A stretch of 64,000 nt of DNA from Pseudomonas anatoliensis (GTDB taxonomy: Bacteria > Pseudomonadota > Gammaproteobacteria > Pseudomonadales > Pseudomonadaceae), in the NCBI RefSeq assembly GCF_017976235.1, contig NZ_JACVHC010000002.1, forward strand, positions 62,001 to 126,000, given 5' to 3'. Within the stretch, counting starts at the first letter, position 1; each line of letters begins with the position of its first letter. A program made the position numbers and the translations under genes. This document shows positions 17,980 through 27,935 of this stretch, piece by piece. The notes beneath the pieces are model-generated. The model was not told the origin of the DNA, did not search any database, and saw only the letters and a program-made list of their open reading frames with translations.

Positions 17980-18729
17980 ATGTCGACTATCACGTCAGCC
18001 TTACGCTTGCTCTGCGGACTTTCCTTCGCCGCCGGCATGAGCCCGGCCATCGCCGCAGTGCAAGAAAATCCGCAAAACAGTTGGGACTATTACTTCGCCA
18101 ATTGCCAGCGTATGCAGGAAAAAATGGCCGACGTCCAGAGCGGTCGGGTTCCGGGTGCTTTTGAGGTGATGTTTGATCTGGAAGGCAGCCTGCGGTCCAT
18201 GGCTCAACGCCGCTCGAACCTGGCCCCGCAAAACCTCGGCTCCCGCGAATTCGCGCAATGCGAAAACGTCGCCGCCCAGGCCGAAGCGACGATTGCCCAA
18301 GGCAAAGCCGAGTTCGCCGCCAAAATGGAGCGTGGCGTACAGGAAGGCAGAATCGCCCACCAGAACTCCCCCGAATACCAACGCGCCCGCTCCCTCGGCT
18401 TCAGCGACGTCGGCGATATCTCCTTCCTGAAACTGCACGAAGACACCGAAGGCGAAGCACGCCTGAAAACCATGCTGATCACCGTCGACGAAGTCTGTGG
18501 CCAGTACTTCCGCGCCACGCAATATGTGAATCCGTATGTGATCTACACCGTTCGGCCGTCGGATGGTGGGTGTGGAGAGGTAAAGCGCGTGGCGGTGGTG
18601 GGCGGTCGAGCGGTGGAGAAGGGTGACTACATTGATGAGAAAGGCGAGTTTCAGTATGTGGGGTGGAAGAAGCTTGCAGGCGCGGATGGCTTCCCGACAG
18701 ACATTCGGGTGCTGAAGTTACTGCGTTAG
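17980..18729 (+). CDS. Uncharacterised secreted protein
   Basis: 249 residues beginning with a convincing signal peptide (MSTITSALRLLCGLSFAAG ... AIAA; cleavage about residue 26). The mature part starts VQENPQNSWDYYFANCQRMQ, is helical with many charged residues up to about 145, then has a more beta-like C-terminus with cysteines (DEVCGQYF, DGGCGEVKRV) that may form a disulfide. A longer in-frame frame from 17746 runs through the divergent gene and lacks a signal peptide, so it was not used. Probably periplasmic. No family recognised. Confidence 0.72.
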   Translation: MSTITSALRLLCGLSFAAGMSPAIAAVQENPQNSWDYYFANCQRMQEKMADVQSGRVPGAFEVMFDLEGSLRSMAQRRSNLAPQNLGSREFAQCENVAAQAEATIAQGKAEFAAKMERGVQEGRIAHQNSPEYQRARSLGFSDVGDISFLKLHEDTEGEARLKTMLITVDEVCGQYFRATQYVNPYVIYTVRPSDGGCGEVKRVAVVGGRAVEKGDYIDEKGEFQYVGWKKLAGADGFPTDIRVLKLLR

Positions 18730-18815
18730 CTAGTGTGGCTGGGCAACTGTTTTCCAGGAGTTGCTACTTTAGAACTCCTGTAAAAAGATAAATGTAATGA
18801 GTTTTTGGAGCGTCG

Positions 18816-19454
18816 ATGTTAAAGATCATATGGAACATAATCGCGGGTGCTGCTGTTTTGTCCGGGTTGTACCAAGGGTACGCTACTTATAAAGTGCCAA
18901 AGGCAGAAGTGTCATTGGCGTACAGTGTCTCGGATTTCAATTTTCCCCCTTCATTGACATCTGTTTTCGATGAGAGCGGTGACAGAAAGTTGTTGGAAGC
19001 CAGTTACTCAGACGTCGTCAAGTACTCCGGAATAAATTCCATTGCTTACGCCGGATTGCATAATGAGGGCAATAAATCGGCGGCTGACATCCGAGTGACC
19101 TTCCCGACAGCCCGACTGATCACCGTCGAACCCGAAAGATCCAAGGCCTATGAAATCCGGGATGGAGCTAACGTGATCATTGAGAAGCTCGCCCCTGGAG
19201 AATCGGTCTATATCAGGGCGTGGCTGAATGATTCGGCGGAGAAGGCGCTGGACAAAATATCTTCAGTCCATTCCGAAGGAGCGGTTGAGTTGTCGCCACT
19301 CACAGAGGTACCCAAAAGTTCGTTAACTAAAAATGACACAGCGTTTTACGGGATGTTTGCAATTGCCGTCATGCTGCTTTTGCTTGCAATATTTCTGGCC
19401 TATAACCTTTATTGGACTCATGAAGATCCCAAAGCCAGTTCTTCCCGCGCCTGA
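18816..19454 (+). CDS. Uncharacterised bitopic membrane protein
   Basis: 212 residues with GGAG before the ATG. A hydrophobic N-terminal anchor (IIWNIIAGAAVLSGLYQGYA), a soluble domain of about 140 residues with an immunoglobulin-like strand pattern (IAYAGLHNEGNKSAADIRVT, LAPGESVYIRAWL), and a C-terminal transmembrane helix (GMFAIAVMLLLLAIFLAY) ending in a short charged tail. The middle is probably periplasmic. AT content is higher than in neighbouring core genes. Function unknown. Confidence 0.7.
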   Translation: MLKIIWNIIAGAAVLSGLYQGYATYKVPKAEVSLAYSVSDFNFPPSLTSVFDESGDRKLLEASYSDVVKYSGINSIAYAGLHNEGNKSAADIRVTFPTARLITVEPERSKAYEIRDGANVIIEKLAPGESVYIRAWLNDSAEKALDKISSVHSEGAVELSPLTEVPKSSLTKNDTAFYGMFAIAVMLLLLAIFLAYNLYWTHEDPKASSSRA

Positions 19455-19467
19455 TGACGCTTGAATC

Positions 19468-19797
19468 TCAAAGAATGTCTTTCAAGTAACCCTTGAGTGC
19501 AAGGAGCGGCTGATCAAGCTGCTCCAGCGATTGCGCCTGACGGAAGTCGGCGGATAGTTTATGCAACTCACGCCCCAAAGGCTTCTCGACACCGCCCAAG
19601 GCGTCCATTGCCAGACCAAGACACTCATTCATCTTCAACTGAATGGTCTCGACATCACCCCGCCGCACCAGCAACTCGAAAATGTCCTTCTGGTAATCAC
19701 CCATGACCATGTCGTCCCGCAAAATCGGGCTCAGGCCTTCTTCCTCGTAAGCGAGCTTGAGGGAGAAGAGGGCGACTGTTTCCAGTGACGTTTCCAT
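19468..19797 (-). CDS. Uncharacterised small cytoplasmic protein
   Basis: 109 residues from METSLETVALFSLKLAYEEE; the in-frame frame upstream (to 19971) reads unlike protein and was not used. Almost wholly helical with a mix of acidic and hydrophobic residues; no membrane segment, cysteines or known motif. It converges on the gene ending at 19454 with only 13 bases between. It might be an immunity or adaptor protein for a neighbour, but there is nothing to show it. Confidence 0.65.
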   Translation of the reverse strand: METSLETVALFSLKLAYEEEGLSPILRDDMVMGDYQKDIFELLVRRGDVETIQLKMNECLGLAMDALGGVEKPLGRELHKLSADFRQAQSLEQLDQPLLALKGYLKDIL

Positions 19798-20022
19798 GGG
19801 GTGCCTTTTGCGATGTCCTTCGTAACAAGAGATGAGGGTTCTGGGGGCAGCCAACGCTGCACCGGGGACGGGCGCGATTATACGTATCCGACTGCATTCG
19901 GGGGAGTGATCAACAACGATACCGCCCCTTTCGGTACAGTCAGGACTCGAGAGTGGTGACGCTGCATTCAAAGCAGTTCTGATAAATTCTCCATTGCTAA
20001 AATCGCTGACAGGGAGTCATGC

Positions 20023-20082
20023 ATGGCACAAATAACCGAATCCAAAACGCAGCAGTTGCGACCATCGGCACCGCAAGGATGA
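20023..20082 (+). CDS. Possible 19-codon upstream ORF
   Basis: ATG followed by AQITESKTQQLRPSAPQG and a TGA that overlaps the ATG of the next gene (ATGA at 20079-20082). GGGAG lies about eight bases upstream of its ATG. It could be a translationally coupled leader for the following small gene; equally, the ATG at 20019 in the other frame could start a longer form of that gene. Confidence 0.3.
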   Translation: MAQITESKTQQLRPSAPQG

Positions 20083-20366
20083 AAAAGTTACTGGTCGGGG
20101 CGGCGCTCGTGATGGGGGCTATGCTCTACAGCGGCTACTACCAAGCCCTTGAAGACGGTGACATTGAAACCATCCTGTTTATCAAAAAGCATCCGACGTG
20201 GCAGATGAGGTTCTACAACATCCACGCCAACGACGGGAAGATCAGGCAAGTGGAACGGCTTACGGACGAGGAGCGGAAAATGATCATCGATTACTGTCGG
20301 TATCGACTGGGGCTCGATACAGCGCTGAGAACGCAGGATGATGTTGAGAGATGCAGAATTAAATAG
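20079..20366 (+). CDS. Uncharacterised small secreted or membrane protein
   Basis: 95 residues from MKKLLVGAALVMGAMLYSG, a typical short signal or anchor sequence; an in-frame ATG at 20019 would add 20 residues before it and spoil the signal, though its ribosome site is better. The mature part is charged and helical (TDEERKMIIDYCRYRLGLD, C-terminal DDVERCRIK) with two cysteines. It ends where the bacteriocin relic begins, and could belong to the same accessory insertion. Function unknown. Confidence 0.6.
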   Translation: MKKLLVGAALVMGAMLYSGYYQALEDGDIETILFIKKHPTWQMRFYNIHANDGKIRQVERLTDEERKMIIDYCRYRLGLDTALRTQDDVERCRIK

Positions 20367-20387
20367 CCCCGTTCGATAAGGGTTACG

Positions 20388-20759
20388 GGTACAGGCCCGG
20401 TCGAATGGGTATCGGAGTTGTGCCCCCACAAACTCGACGTTAGATGTTGAACGCAAGCGGAGTTCGCAGATCAGCTAAGGGGAAAGAGCTTTAGCAGCTT
20501 CGACGCTTTCAGAAAGGCATTCTGGATTGCGGTAGGGAACGATGCGGAGCTCGCCAGCCAATTCAACGACAGCAATAAAGCCCGAATGCTTGAAGGTATG
20601 GCGCCCCGAGCACGCGCTATCGATACCGTGGGTAAGCGCCGATCCTTTGAGCTTCACCACGGGATTCCAGTTTCCGAAGGTGGCGAGGTTTACGAAGTCG
20701 ACAACCTCAGCGCCATGACACCCAAACACCATATTGATACACACCGGAGCTCGAAATGA
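20388..20759 (+). pseudogene. Relic of a colicin/pyocin-type HNH DNase domain
   Basis: The frame is open only from 20451 (after a TGA at 20448) to a TGA at 20757-20759, with no start codon or ribosome site at its head. It encodes EFADQLRGKSFSSFDAFRK and then a DNase core closely resembling the C-terminal domain of colicin E2/E8/E9 and S-type pyocins: FELHHGIPVSEGGE, VYEVDNLSAMTPKHHIDTHR. The catalytic HNH residues (His-His pair, Asn, two distal His) are kept. Killer, translocation and receptor domains are absent. In another frame, just upstream (20388-20430), YRPGR and GVVPPQ look like decayed pieces of the domain's usual linker, so at least one indel is likely. The stop overlaps the immunity ATG (ATGA). 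Confidence 0.8.
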
Positions 20760-21013
20760 TCGCAGTCAAAAACAGCCTTTCCGAATACTCGGAGGACGAG
20801 TTTCTCGAACTGATCAAAGAAATCTGCAGCGCCGCTGGCACCGAAAACTATCAGGACGAGTTACTGGAAAATTTCATTAAAGTAACTGGCAATCCAGCCG
20901 CCTCTGACTGGATTTATTACCCAGAAAATGGCCAAGACGATTCGCCTAAAGGCATTCTCAAAACCGTCAAAGCCTGGCGCGCATCACAGGGTTTGCGAGG
21001 CTTTAAAGAGTAA
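20756..21013 (+). CDS. Colicin E/pyocin-type DNase immunity protein
   Basis: 85 residues of the Im2/Im7/Im8/Im9 four-helix family, which bind and block HNH DNase bacteriocins in the cytoplasm. Conserved features: SLSEYSEDEFLELIKEIC at the N-terminus, the variable helix II region (about 25-40), the toxin-binding helix III signature DWIYYPENGQDDSPKGI and WRASQGLRGFK at the C-terminus. The ATG overlaps the stop of the DNase relic (ATGA), the same coupling as in intact bacteriocin operons. The gene is complete while its toxin is truncated, so it may act as an orphan immunity protein against related strains' bacteriocins. Confidence 0.93.
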   Translation: MIAVKNSLSEYSEDEFLELIKEICSAAGTENYQDELLENFIKVTGNPAASDWIYYPENGQDDSPKGILKTVKAWRASQGLRGFKE

Positions 21014-21047
21014 GGTAGGGAAGGGGGCTATTGGAGGTAAGAATAAC

Positions 21048-21076
21048 TAAAAAGGGCCCGGGTGGGCCCTTTTTCA
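21048..21076 (+). terminator. Intrinsic terminator after the immunity gene
   Basis: aaaaagggccc / gggcccttttt with a short loop, 35 bases after the stop. Confidence 0.88.
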
Positions 21077-21337
21077 GGTGACGCTACTTTACTTTTTTAG
21101 CCAGCTTTCAACAGGTGATGCGTGAAGTATGCGCTTAGGCCGACGCTTATTAAGTAAGCGTAATACCCATTTCGGTCGACGATAGGTCTTGAGGTGACAA
21201 GTAGATGGCGGGCGATTGGTGCAGGGTTTGAAGTTGAATAGCCGGGAACCGTATCGACTTAATGGTAGGCAACGCAGCGCATGGCATCGCCGCGCCGAAA
21301 GTGAATGGGGGAGGGGGAAAGCACTTTTTCGCAGACG
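21077..21337. other. Gap between immunity-gene terminator and tRNA terminator
   Basis: About 260 bases with no convincing gene, no copy of the tRNA 3' end and no repeat that I can recognise. Confidence 0.4.
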
Positions 21338-21369
21338 AAAAAAAAGGCCTTGCCTAAGCAAGACCTTTC
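21338..21369 (-). terminator. Intrinsic terminator of tRNA-Leu
   Basis: Read on the minus strand: aaggtcttgc, a 4-base loop, gcaaggcct and then a run of eight T. It lies eight bases beyond the tRNA 3' end. Confidence 0.85.
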
Positions 21370-21376
21370 TTAATTT

Positions 21377-21461
21377 TGGTGCCCCGAGGGAGACTCGAAC
21401 TCCCACTCCTTTCGAAAACGGATTTTGAATCCGCCGCGTCTACCAATTCCGCCATCAGGGC
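21377..21461 (-). tRNA. tRNA-Leu (anticodon CAA)
   Basis: 85 nt including an encoded CCA. The acceptor stem GCCCTGA pairs with TCGGGGC (one T-G pair). The anticodon stem GCGGA/TCCGT holds the loop TTCAAAA, giving anticodon CAA, which reads UUG. The long variable arm (class II tRNA) and the GGTTCGA-like T loop (GAGTTCGAGTCTC) support leucine. It is next to an accessory region with a bacteriocin relic, consistent with tRNA genes being insertion hotspots. Confidence 0.95.
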
Positions 21462-21569
21462 TCAATGGCGGCGAAGTATAGAGATGAGATTACCGTTGGT
21501 CAATCACGTTTCATGGTCAATTTTCGATATTTCCGCTAGACTTTCGGCCCCTGCTAGACGAACCCCATC

Positions 21570-23764
<2,195 letters not shown>

Positions 23765-23807
23765 GTTTTCTGACCCCAAGATTCAACATTTGCAACTGGA
23801 GTGCTAA

Positions 23808-24146
23808 ATGAGCTTTTTTATCTCTAACGCCATGGCTGACGCTGCTGCACCGGCTGCTGCAGGCCCAATGGGCGGCGGCTTCGAGTGGATTTTCCTGGTC
23901 GGCTTCCTGGTCATCTTCTACTTGATGATCTGGCGCCCACAGGCCAAGCGCGCCAAAGAGCAGAAGAACCTGCTGAGCAGCCTGCAGAAGGGCGACGAAG
24001 TGGTCACCACCGGCGGCATCGCCGGCAAGATCACCAAAGTGGCCGATGACTTCGTGGTTCTGGAAGTTTCCGACACTGTGGAAATGAAGTTCCAGAAAGG
24101 CGCCATCGCCGCCACGCTGCCAAAAGGCACGCTGAAAGCGATCTAA
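23808..24146 (+). CDS. yajC: Sec translocon accessory protein YajC
   Basis: 112-residue inner-membrane protein of the SecDF-YajC complex. A short N-terminal segment, one transmembrane helix (EWIFLVGFLVIFYLMIW), then the conserved RPQAKRAKEQKNLLSSLQKG and GDEVVTTGGIAGKI cytoplasmic domain. It lies between tgt and secD with a GC-rich hairpin before secD. Confidence 0.97.
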   Translation: MSFFISNAMADAAAPAAAGPMGGGFEWIFLVGFLVIFYLMIWRPQAKRAKEQKNLLSSLQKGDEVVTTGGIAGKITKVADDFVVLEVSDTVEMKFQKGAIAATLPKGTLKAI

Positions 24147-24170
24147 GGTTCCAACTTCTACTCAATCGAC

Positions 24171-24190
24171 GGGGCGCGCAAGGCGCCCCG
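24171..24190 (+). other. GC-rich intergenic hairpin between yajC and secD
   Basis: ggggcgc / gcgcccc stem with a short loop and no T-run. Not a terminator; it may stabilise or process the message or tune the secD ribosome site, which is weak. Confidence 0.55.
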
Positions 24191-24210
24191 CGTTCATAAC
24201 GGGCGGCGTG

Positions 24211-26079
24211 ATGCTGAACAAATACCCTCTGTGGAAATACATTCTGATCCTGGCGGTGCTGGCGGTCGGTCTGATTTATTCCGCTCCCAATCTATATCCT
24301 GATGACCCGGCCATTCAGGTCAGCGGCGCCAGCACGGCACTGCAGGTCAATCAGGCCGATCTGGATCGCGTAAGCACCGCGCTGAAAGAATCCGGGATCA
24401 ACGTCAAGGCTGCCACGCTGGCGGCGAACGGCAAGGGCGGTCTGATCCGTCTGACCAAGGCTGAAGATCAGCTGCCGGCCAAAGACGTTGTGCGCAAGGC
24501 ATTGGGTGATGACTACGTCGTCGCGCTGAACCTGGCACAGACCACCCCGCAATGGCTGCGCAACCTGGGCGCGCACCCGATGAAGCTGGGTCTGGACTTG
24601 TCCGGTGGTGTGCACTTCCTGCTGGAAGTGGACATGGATAAAGCCCTCGATGCACGCCTGAAAGTCTACGAAGGCGACGTCAAGAGCCTGCTGCGCAAAG
24701 AGAAGCTGCGTTATCGCAGTCTGCCGCAGCTCAATGGTGCCATTCAGCTGGGCTTCAGTGATGAAGATTCCCGCGAACAGGCCCGTGCGCTGATCCGCAA
24801 GAACTTCAACGATTTCGACATTGTTCCGGCCGACCTCAACGGTCAACCGGTGCTGCGTCTGGCGATGACCCCGGCCAAGCTGGCGGAAATCCGTGAATAC
24901 TCCATCAAGCAGAACTTGACCACGGTACGTAACCGCGTCAACGAACTGGGTGTTGCCGAACCGATCGTCCAGCGTCAGGGCGCCAACCGCATCGTGGTTG
25001 AGCTGCCGGGCGTGCAGGACACTGCCGAAGCCAAGCGTATTCTCGGCAAGACGGCCAACCTTGAGTTCCGTCTGGCTGCAGAGCCTGGCGCTTCGAAAGC
25101 CACTTCCGAAACTTTCGAGTTCCGTGAAGGCAATCGTCCTTCGGCGCAGATCGAGCGCGGCCTGATCATCACGGGTGACCAGGTAACCGACGCTAAGGCC
25201 GGTTTCGGCGAGCACGGCACACCTGAAGTGAACATCCGTCTGGATGGTCACGGTGGTGAGCTGATGAGTCGTGCGACCCGCAGCAACGTCGGTCGCAGCA
25301 TGGCTGTGATCTTCATTGAGCAGCGTCCCGTCACCACTTACACCAAGCAAATGGTGAATGGCGTCGAAAAAGACGTCGCGGTGCAGACGTTCAAGGAAGA
25401 GAAGAAGATCATCAGCCTGGCGACCATCCAGTCGCCGCTGGGTGCTCAGTTCCGTATCACTGGCCTGAACGGTCAGGGTGAGTCGTCCGAGCTGGCGCTG
25501 CTGCTGCGTGCCGGTGGTCTGGCCGCTCCAATGTACTTCGCTGAAGAGCGCACAATCGGCCCGAGCCTGGGTGCTGACAACATCACCAAGGGTATCGATG
25601 CGTCGTTGTGGGGCATGCTGTTCGTGTCGCTGTTCATCATCGCGATCTATCGCTTCTTCGGCATCATCGCCACTGTCGCTCTGTCGGTGAACATGGTGTT
25701 GCTGCTGGCGCTGATGTCGCTGCTGGGTGCAACGCTGACCCTGCCGGGTATCGCCGGTATCGTCTTGACCATGGGTATGGCGGTCGACGCCAACGTGCTG
25801 ATCTTCTCGCGGATACGTGAAGAGATCGCCGCCGGCATGACCGTGCAGCGCGCAATCAACGAAGGCTTCGGCCGGGCATTTACCGCGATTCTCGACGCCA
25901 ACCTGACCACTCTGTTGGTCGGCGGGATTCTCTTTGCGATGGGCACGGGCCCGGTCAAAGGTTTCGCAGTGACGATGTCCCTCGGGATCTTTACCTCGAT
26001 GTTCACGGCCATCATGGTGACCCGCGCAATGGTCAACCTGATCTTTGGCGGACGTGACTTCAAGAAGTTGTGGATTTAA
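24211..26079 (+). CDS. secD: Protein translocase subunit SecD
   Basis: Proton-driven inner-membrane component that pulls exported proteins through SecYEG. 622 residues from ATG (MLNKYPLWKYILIL); a GTG one codon earlier is possible. One N-terminal helix, a large periplasmic head (about 30-445) with the P1 motifs GLDLSGGVHFLLEVD and VRNRVNELGVAEPIVQRQG, then five C-terminal helices with the conserved GMAVDANVLIFSRIREE. Nine bases separate it from secF. Confidence 0.98.
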   Translation: MLNKYPLWKYILILAVLAVGLIYSAPNLYPDDPAIQVSGASTALQVNQADLDRVSTALKESGINVKAATLAANGKGGLIRLTKAEDQLPAKDVVRKALGDDYVVALNLAQTTPQWLRNLGAHPMKLGLDLSGGVHFLLEVDMDKALDARLKVYEGDVKSLLRKEKLRYRSLPQLNGAIQLGFSDEDSREQARALIRKNFNDFDIVPADLNGQPVLRLAMTPAKLAEIREYSIKQNLTTVRNRVNELGVAEPIVQRQGANRIVVELPGVQDTAEAKRILGKTANLEFRLAAEPGASKATSETFEFREGNRPSAQIERGLIITGDQVTDAKAGFGEHGTPEVNIRLDGHGGELMSRATRSNVGRSMAVIFIEQRPVTTYTKQMVNGVEKDVAVQTFKEEKKIISLATIQSPLGAQFRITGLNGQGESSELALLLRAGGLAAPMYFAEERTIGPSLGADNITKGIDASLWGMLFVSLFIIAIYRFFGIIATVALSVNMVLLLALMSLLGATLTLPGIAGIVLTMGMAVDANVLIFSRIREEIAAGMTVQRAINEGFGRAFTAILDANLTTLLVGGILFAMGTGPVKGFAVTMSLGIFTSMFTAIMVTRAMVNLIFGGRDFKKLWI

Positions 26080-26088
26080 GGGGCTGCC

Positions 26089-27003
26089 ATGTTACGTACA
26101 ATCAACTTCATGGGCGTTCGCAACTTCGCGTTCGGCGTCACAGTATTCCTCACCCTGCTGGCTCTGTTCAGCGTCGCTACCAAGGGCATGAACTGGGGTC
26201 TGGACTTCACCGGCGGTACGCTCATCGAGCTGACCTACGAGCGTCCGGCCGATGTCACCAAGGTGCGCGAGCAACTGGTGAGTTCGGGTTACCACGAAGC
26301 CATCGTGCAGAGCTTTGGTGCGACGACCGATCTGCTGGTGCGGATGCCGGGTGAAGACCCGCAGCTGGGCCATCAGGTCGCGGAAGCGCTGCTGAAGGTT
26401 GGCGGCGACAACCCGGCGATGGTCAAGCGTGTCGAGTTCGTCGGCCCGCAGGTCGGTGAAGAGCTGCGCGACCAGGGCGGCCTCGGCATGCTGCTGGCGC
26501 TCGGCGGCATCCTGATCTACCTGGCTTTCCGCTTTCAGTGGAAATTCGCGGTCGGCGCTATCGTTTCGCTGATCCACGACGTGATCGTGACCATCGGTAT
26601 CCTGTCGTTCTTCCAGATCACTTTCGATCTGACAGTACTGGCAGCGGTGCTGGCGATCATCGGTTACTCGCTGAACGACACCATTGTGGTATTCGACCGG
26701 GTTCGTGAGAACTTCCGTGTGCTGCGCAAGGCAACGCTGATCGAGAACATCAACATCTCGACCACACAGACCCTGCTGCGCACCATGGCGACGTCGATTT
26801 CGACCTTGCTGGCGATCGCTGCGCTGCTGTTCTTTGGTGGCGACAACCTGTTCGGCTTCTCGATTGCTCTGTTTATCGGTGTTCTGGCGGGTACGTACTC
26901 GTCGATCTACATCGCTAACGTGGTGCTGATCTGGCTGAACCTGACAACCGAAGACCTGATTCCACCGGCTAACACCGAGAAGGAAATCGACGACCGTCCA
27001 TAA
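26089..27003 (+). CDS. secF: Protein translocase subunit SecF
   Basis: Partner of SecD, 304 residues with six transmembrane helices. The N-terminal FGVTVFLTLLALFSVATKG is followed by GLDFTGGTLIEL, then the RND-type helices with GYSLNDTIVVFDRVREN and the typical TLLRTMATSISTLLAIAAL. A terminator follows 27 bases after the stop, closing the queA-secF operon. Confidence 0.98.
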   Translation: MLRTINFMGVRNFAFGVTVFLTLLALFSVATKGMNWGLDFTGGTLIELTYERPADVTKVREQLVSSGYHEAIVQSFGATTDLLVRMPGEDPQLGHQVAEALLKVGGDNPAMVKRVEFVGPQVGEELRDQGGLGMLLALGGILIYLAFRFQWKFAVGAIVSLIHDVIVTIGILSFFQITFDLTVLAAVLAIIGYSLNDTIVVFDRVRENFRVLRKATLIENINISTTQTLLRTMATSISTLLAIAALLFFGGDNLFGFSIALFIGVLAGTYSSIYIANVVLIWLNLTTEDLIPPANTEKEIDDRP

Positions 27004-27030
27004 CGGTCATCGTTTTCCCTGCTGTCAGCC

Positions 27031-27066
27031 AAAAAAGGCGCGAGTTGAACTCGCGCCTTTTTTTAT
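27031..27066 (+). terminator. Intrinsic terminator after secF
   Basis: aaaaaaggcgcgagtt / aactcgcgccttttttt, near-perfect stem with a T-run. Confidence 0.92.
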
Positions 27067-27123
27067 GCTCCAAGGCTGGGAGAAGCGCGGGCCCGTCCCG
27101 CATGTGATGGTCAGGAGGTTCAT

Positions 27124-27672
27124 GTGAACAAGTCGTTGCTGGTTGGTGCGGTATTGGGTGCTGTCGGTGTGACTGCCGGGGGTGCTGTTGCCACCTACAG
27201 CCTGGTTAAAAGCGGCCCTGAGTATGCGCAAGTATTAGCCGTTGAACCGGTCAAAACACAGATCAAGACGCCACGTGAAGTGTGCAAGGATGTAGCAGTG
27301 ACCCGGCAGGCGCCGGTCAAGGATCAACACCAGATTCTCGGTACCGCCATCGGTGCGGTAGCGGGTGGTTTGCTGGGTAACCAGATCGGCGGCGGCAACG
27401 GCAAGAAGATTGCCACGGTCGCCGGCGCGGTCGGTGGCGGTTATGCCGGTAACAAGGTTCAGGAAGGCATGCAGGGTCGTGACACCTACACCACGACACA
27501 GACTCGCTGTAACACCGTAAACGACATCAGTGACAAGGTTGTCGGTTACGACGTTCGTTACTCGCTGGATGGCAAGGAAGGTAAAGTGCGCATGGATCGT
27601 GATCCGGGCAACCAGATTCCGGTCGATAAGGAAGGCAAACTGGTTCTGTCGCAGAATGAGCCGGCTCAGTGA
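27124..27672 (+). CDS. Glycine-zipper 2TM domain protein
   Basis: 182 residues. The N-terminal membrane anchor MNKSLLVGAVLGAVGVTAGG is followed by a periplasmic stretch and then a glycine zipper hairpin (about 78-115: IGAVAGGLLGNQIGGGNGKK, then VAGAVGGGYAGNKVQEGM) related to the 17-kDa antigen/SlyB-type segments. The C-terminal strand-rich tail (DVRYSLDGKEGKVRMDRDPG) completes it. It has no lipobox, so it is anchored by its N-terminus rather than by lipid. It probably sits in the envelope; role unknown. AGGAGG precedes the start. Confidence 0.85.
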   Translation: MNKSLLVGAVLGAVGVTAGGAVATYSLVKSGPEYAQVLAVEPVKTQIKTPREVCKDVAVTRQAPVKDQHQILGTAIGAVAGGLLGNQIGGGNGKKIATVAGAVGGGYAGNKVQEGMQGRDTYTTTQTRCNTVNDISDKVVGYDVRYSLDGKEGKVRMDRDPGNQIPVDKEGKLVLSQNEPAQ

Positions 27673-27687
27673 TTCGCTGAGCGTTTG

Positions 27688-27719
27688 AAAAGAAGCACCC
27701 TTCGGGGTGCTTTTTTGTG
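27688..27719 (+). terminator. Intrinsic terminator after the glycine-zipper gene
   Basis: agaagcaccc / gggtgcttttttg with a ttcg tetraloop. Confidence 0.9.
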
Positions 27720-27769
27720 CCCGTATTCTTGCCAGTCGACTGATCCGTCGGTGATCACCTGATACCCAA

Positions 27770-27868
27770 TGTAGGAGCTGCCGAAGGCTGCGATCTTTTG
27801 ATCCTGTTTTTAAAAACCAGAAGCAAAAGATCGTCCGATCGCGGCCCGAGCCTTCGGCAGCTCCTACA
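27770..27868. repeat. REPIN-like inverted repeat, partly decayed
   Basis: Arms tgtaggagctgccgaagg and its complement ccttcggcagctcctaca are exact at the ends. The inner right arm carries an interruption (agatcgtccgatcgcggccc) where other copies read agatcgcagcc. Confidence 0.88.
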
Positions 27869-27891
27869 GGGGGAGTGTTGAATTTCAGGCA

Positions 27892-27921
27892 TAAAAAAAG
27901 CACCCCGAAGGGTGCTTTTTC
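27892..27921 (-). terminator. Intrinsic terminator of suhB
   Basis: On the minus strand agcaccctt / aagggtgc-type stem (plus strand aaaaaaagcaccccgaagggtgcttttt); the A-run at 27892-27899 gives a U-run for the suhB transcript. Confidence 0.85.
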
Positions 27922-27935
27922 GTTTCGCCGGAAGC

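Noticed and set aside
21077..21337. Search for a duplicated tRNA-Leu 3' end (att site)
   Set aside because: No second copy of the tRNA end is visible to the left of the tRNA gene within this window.
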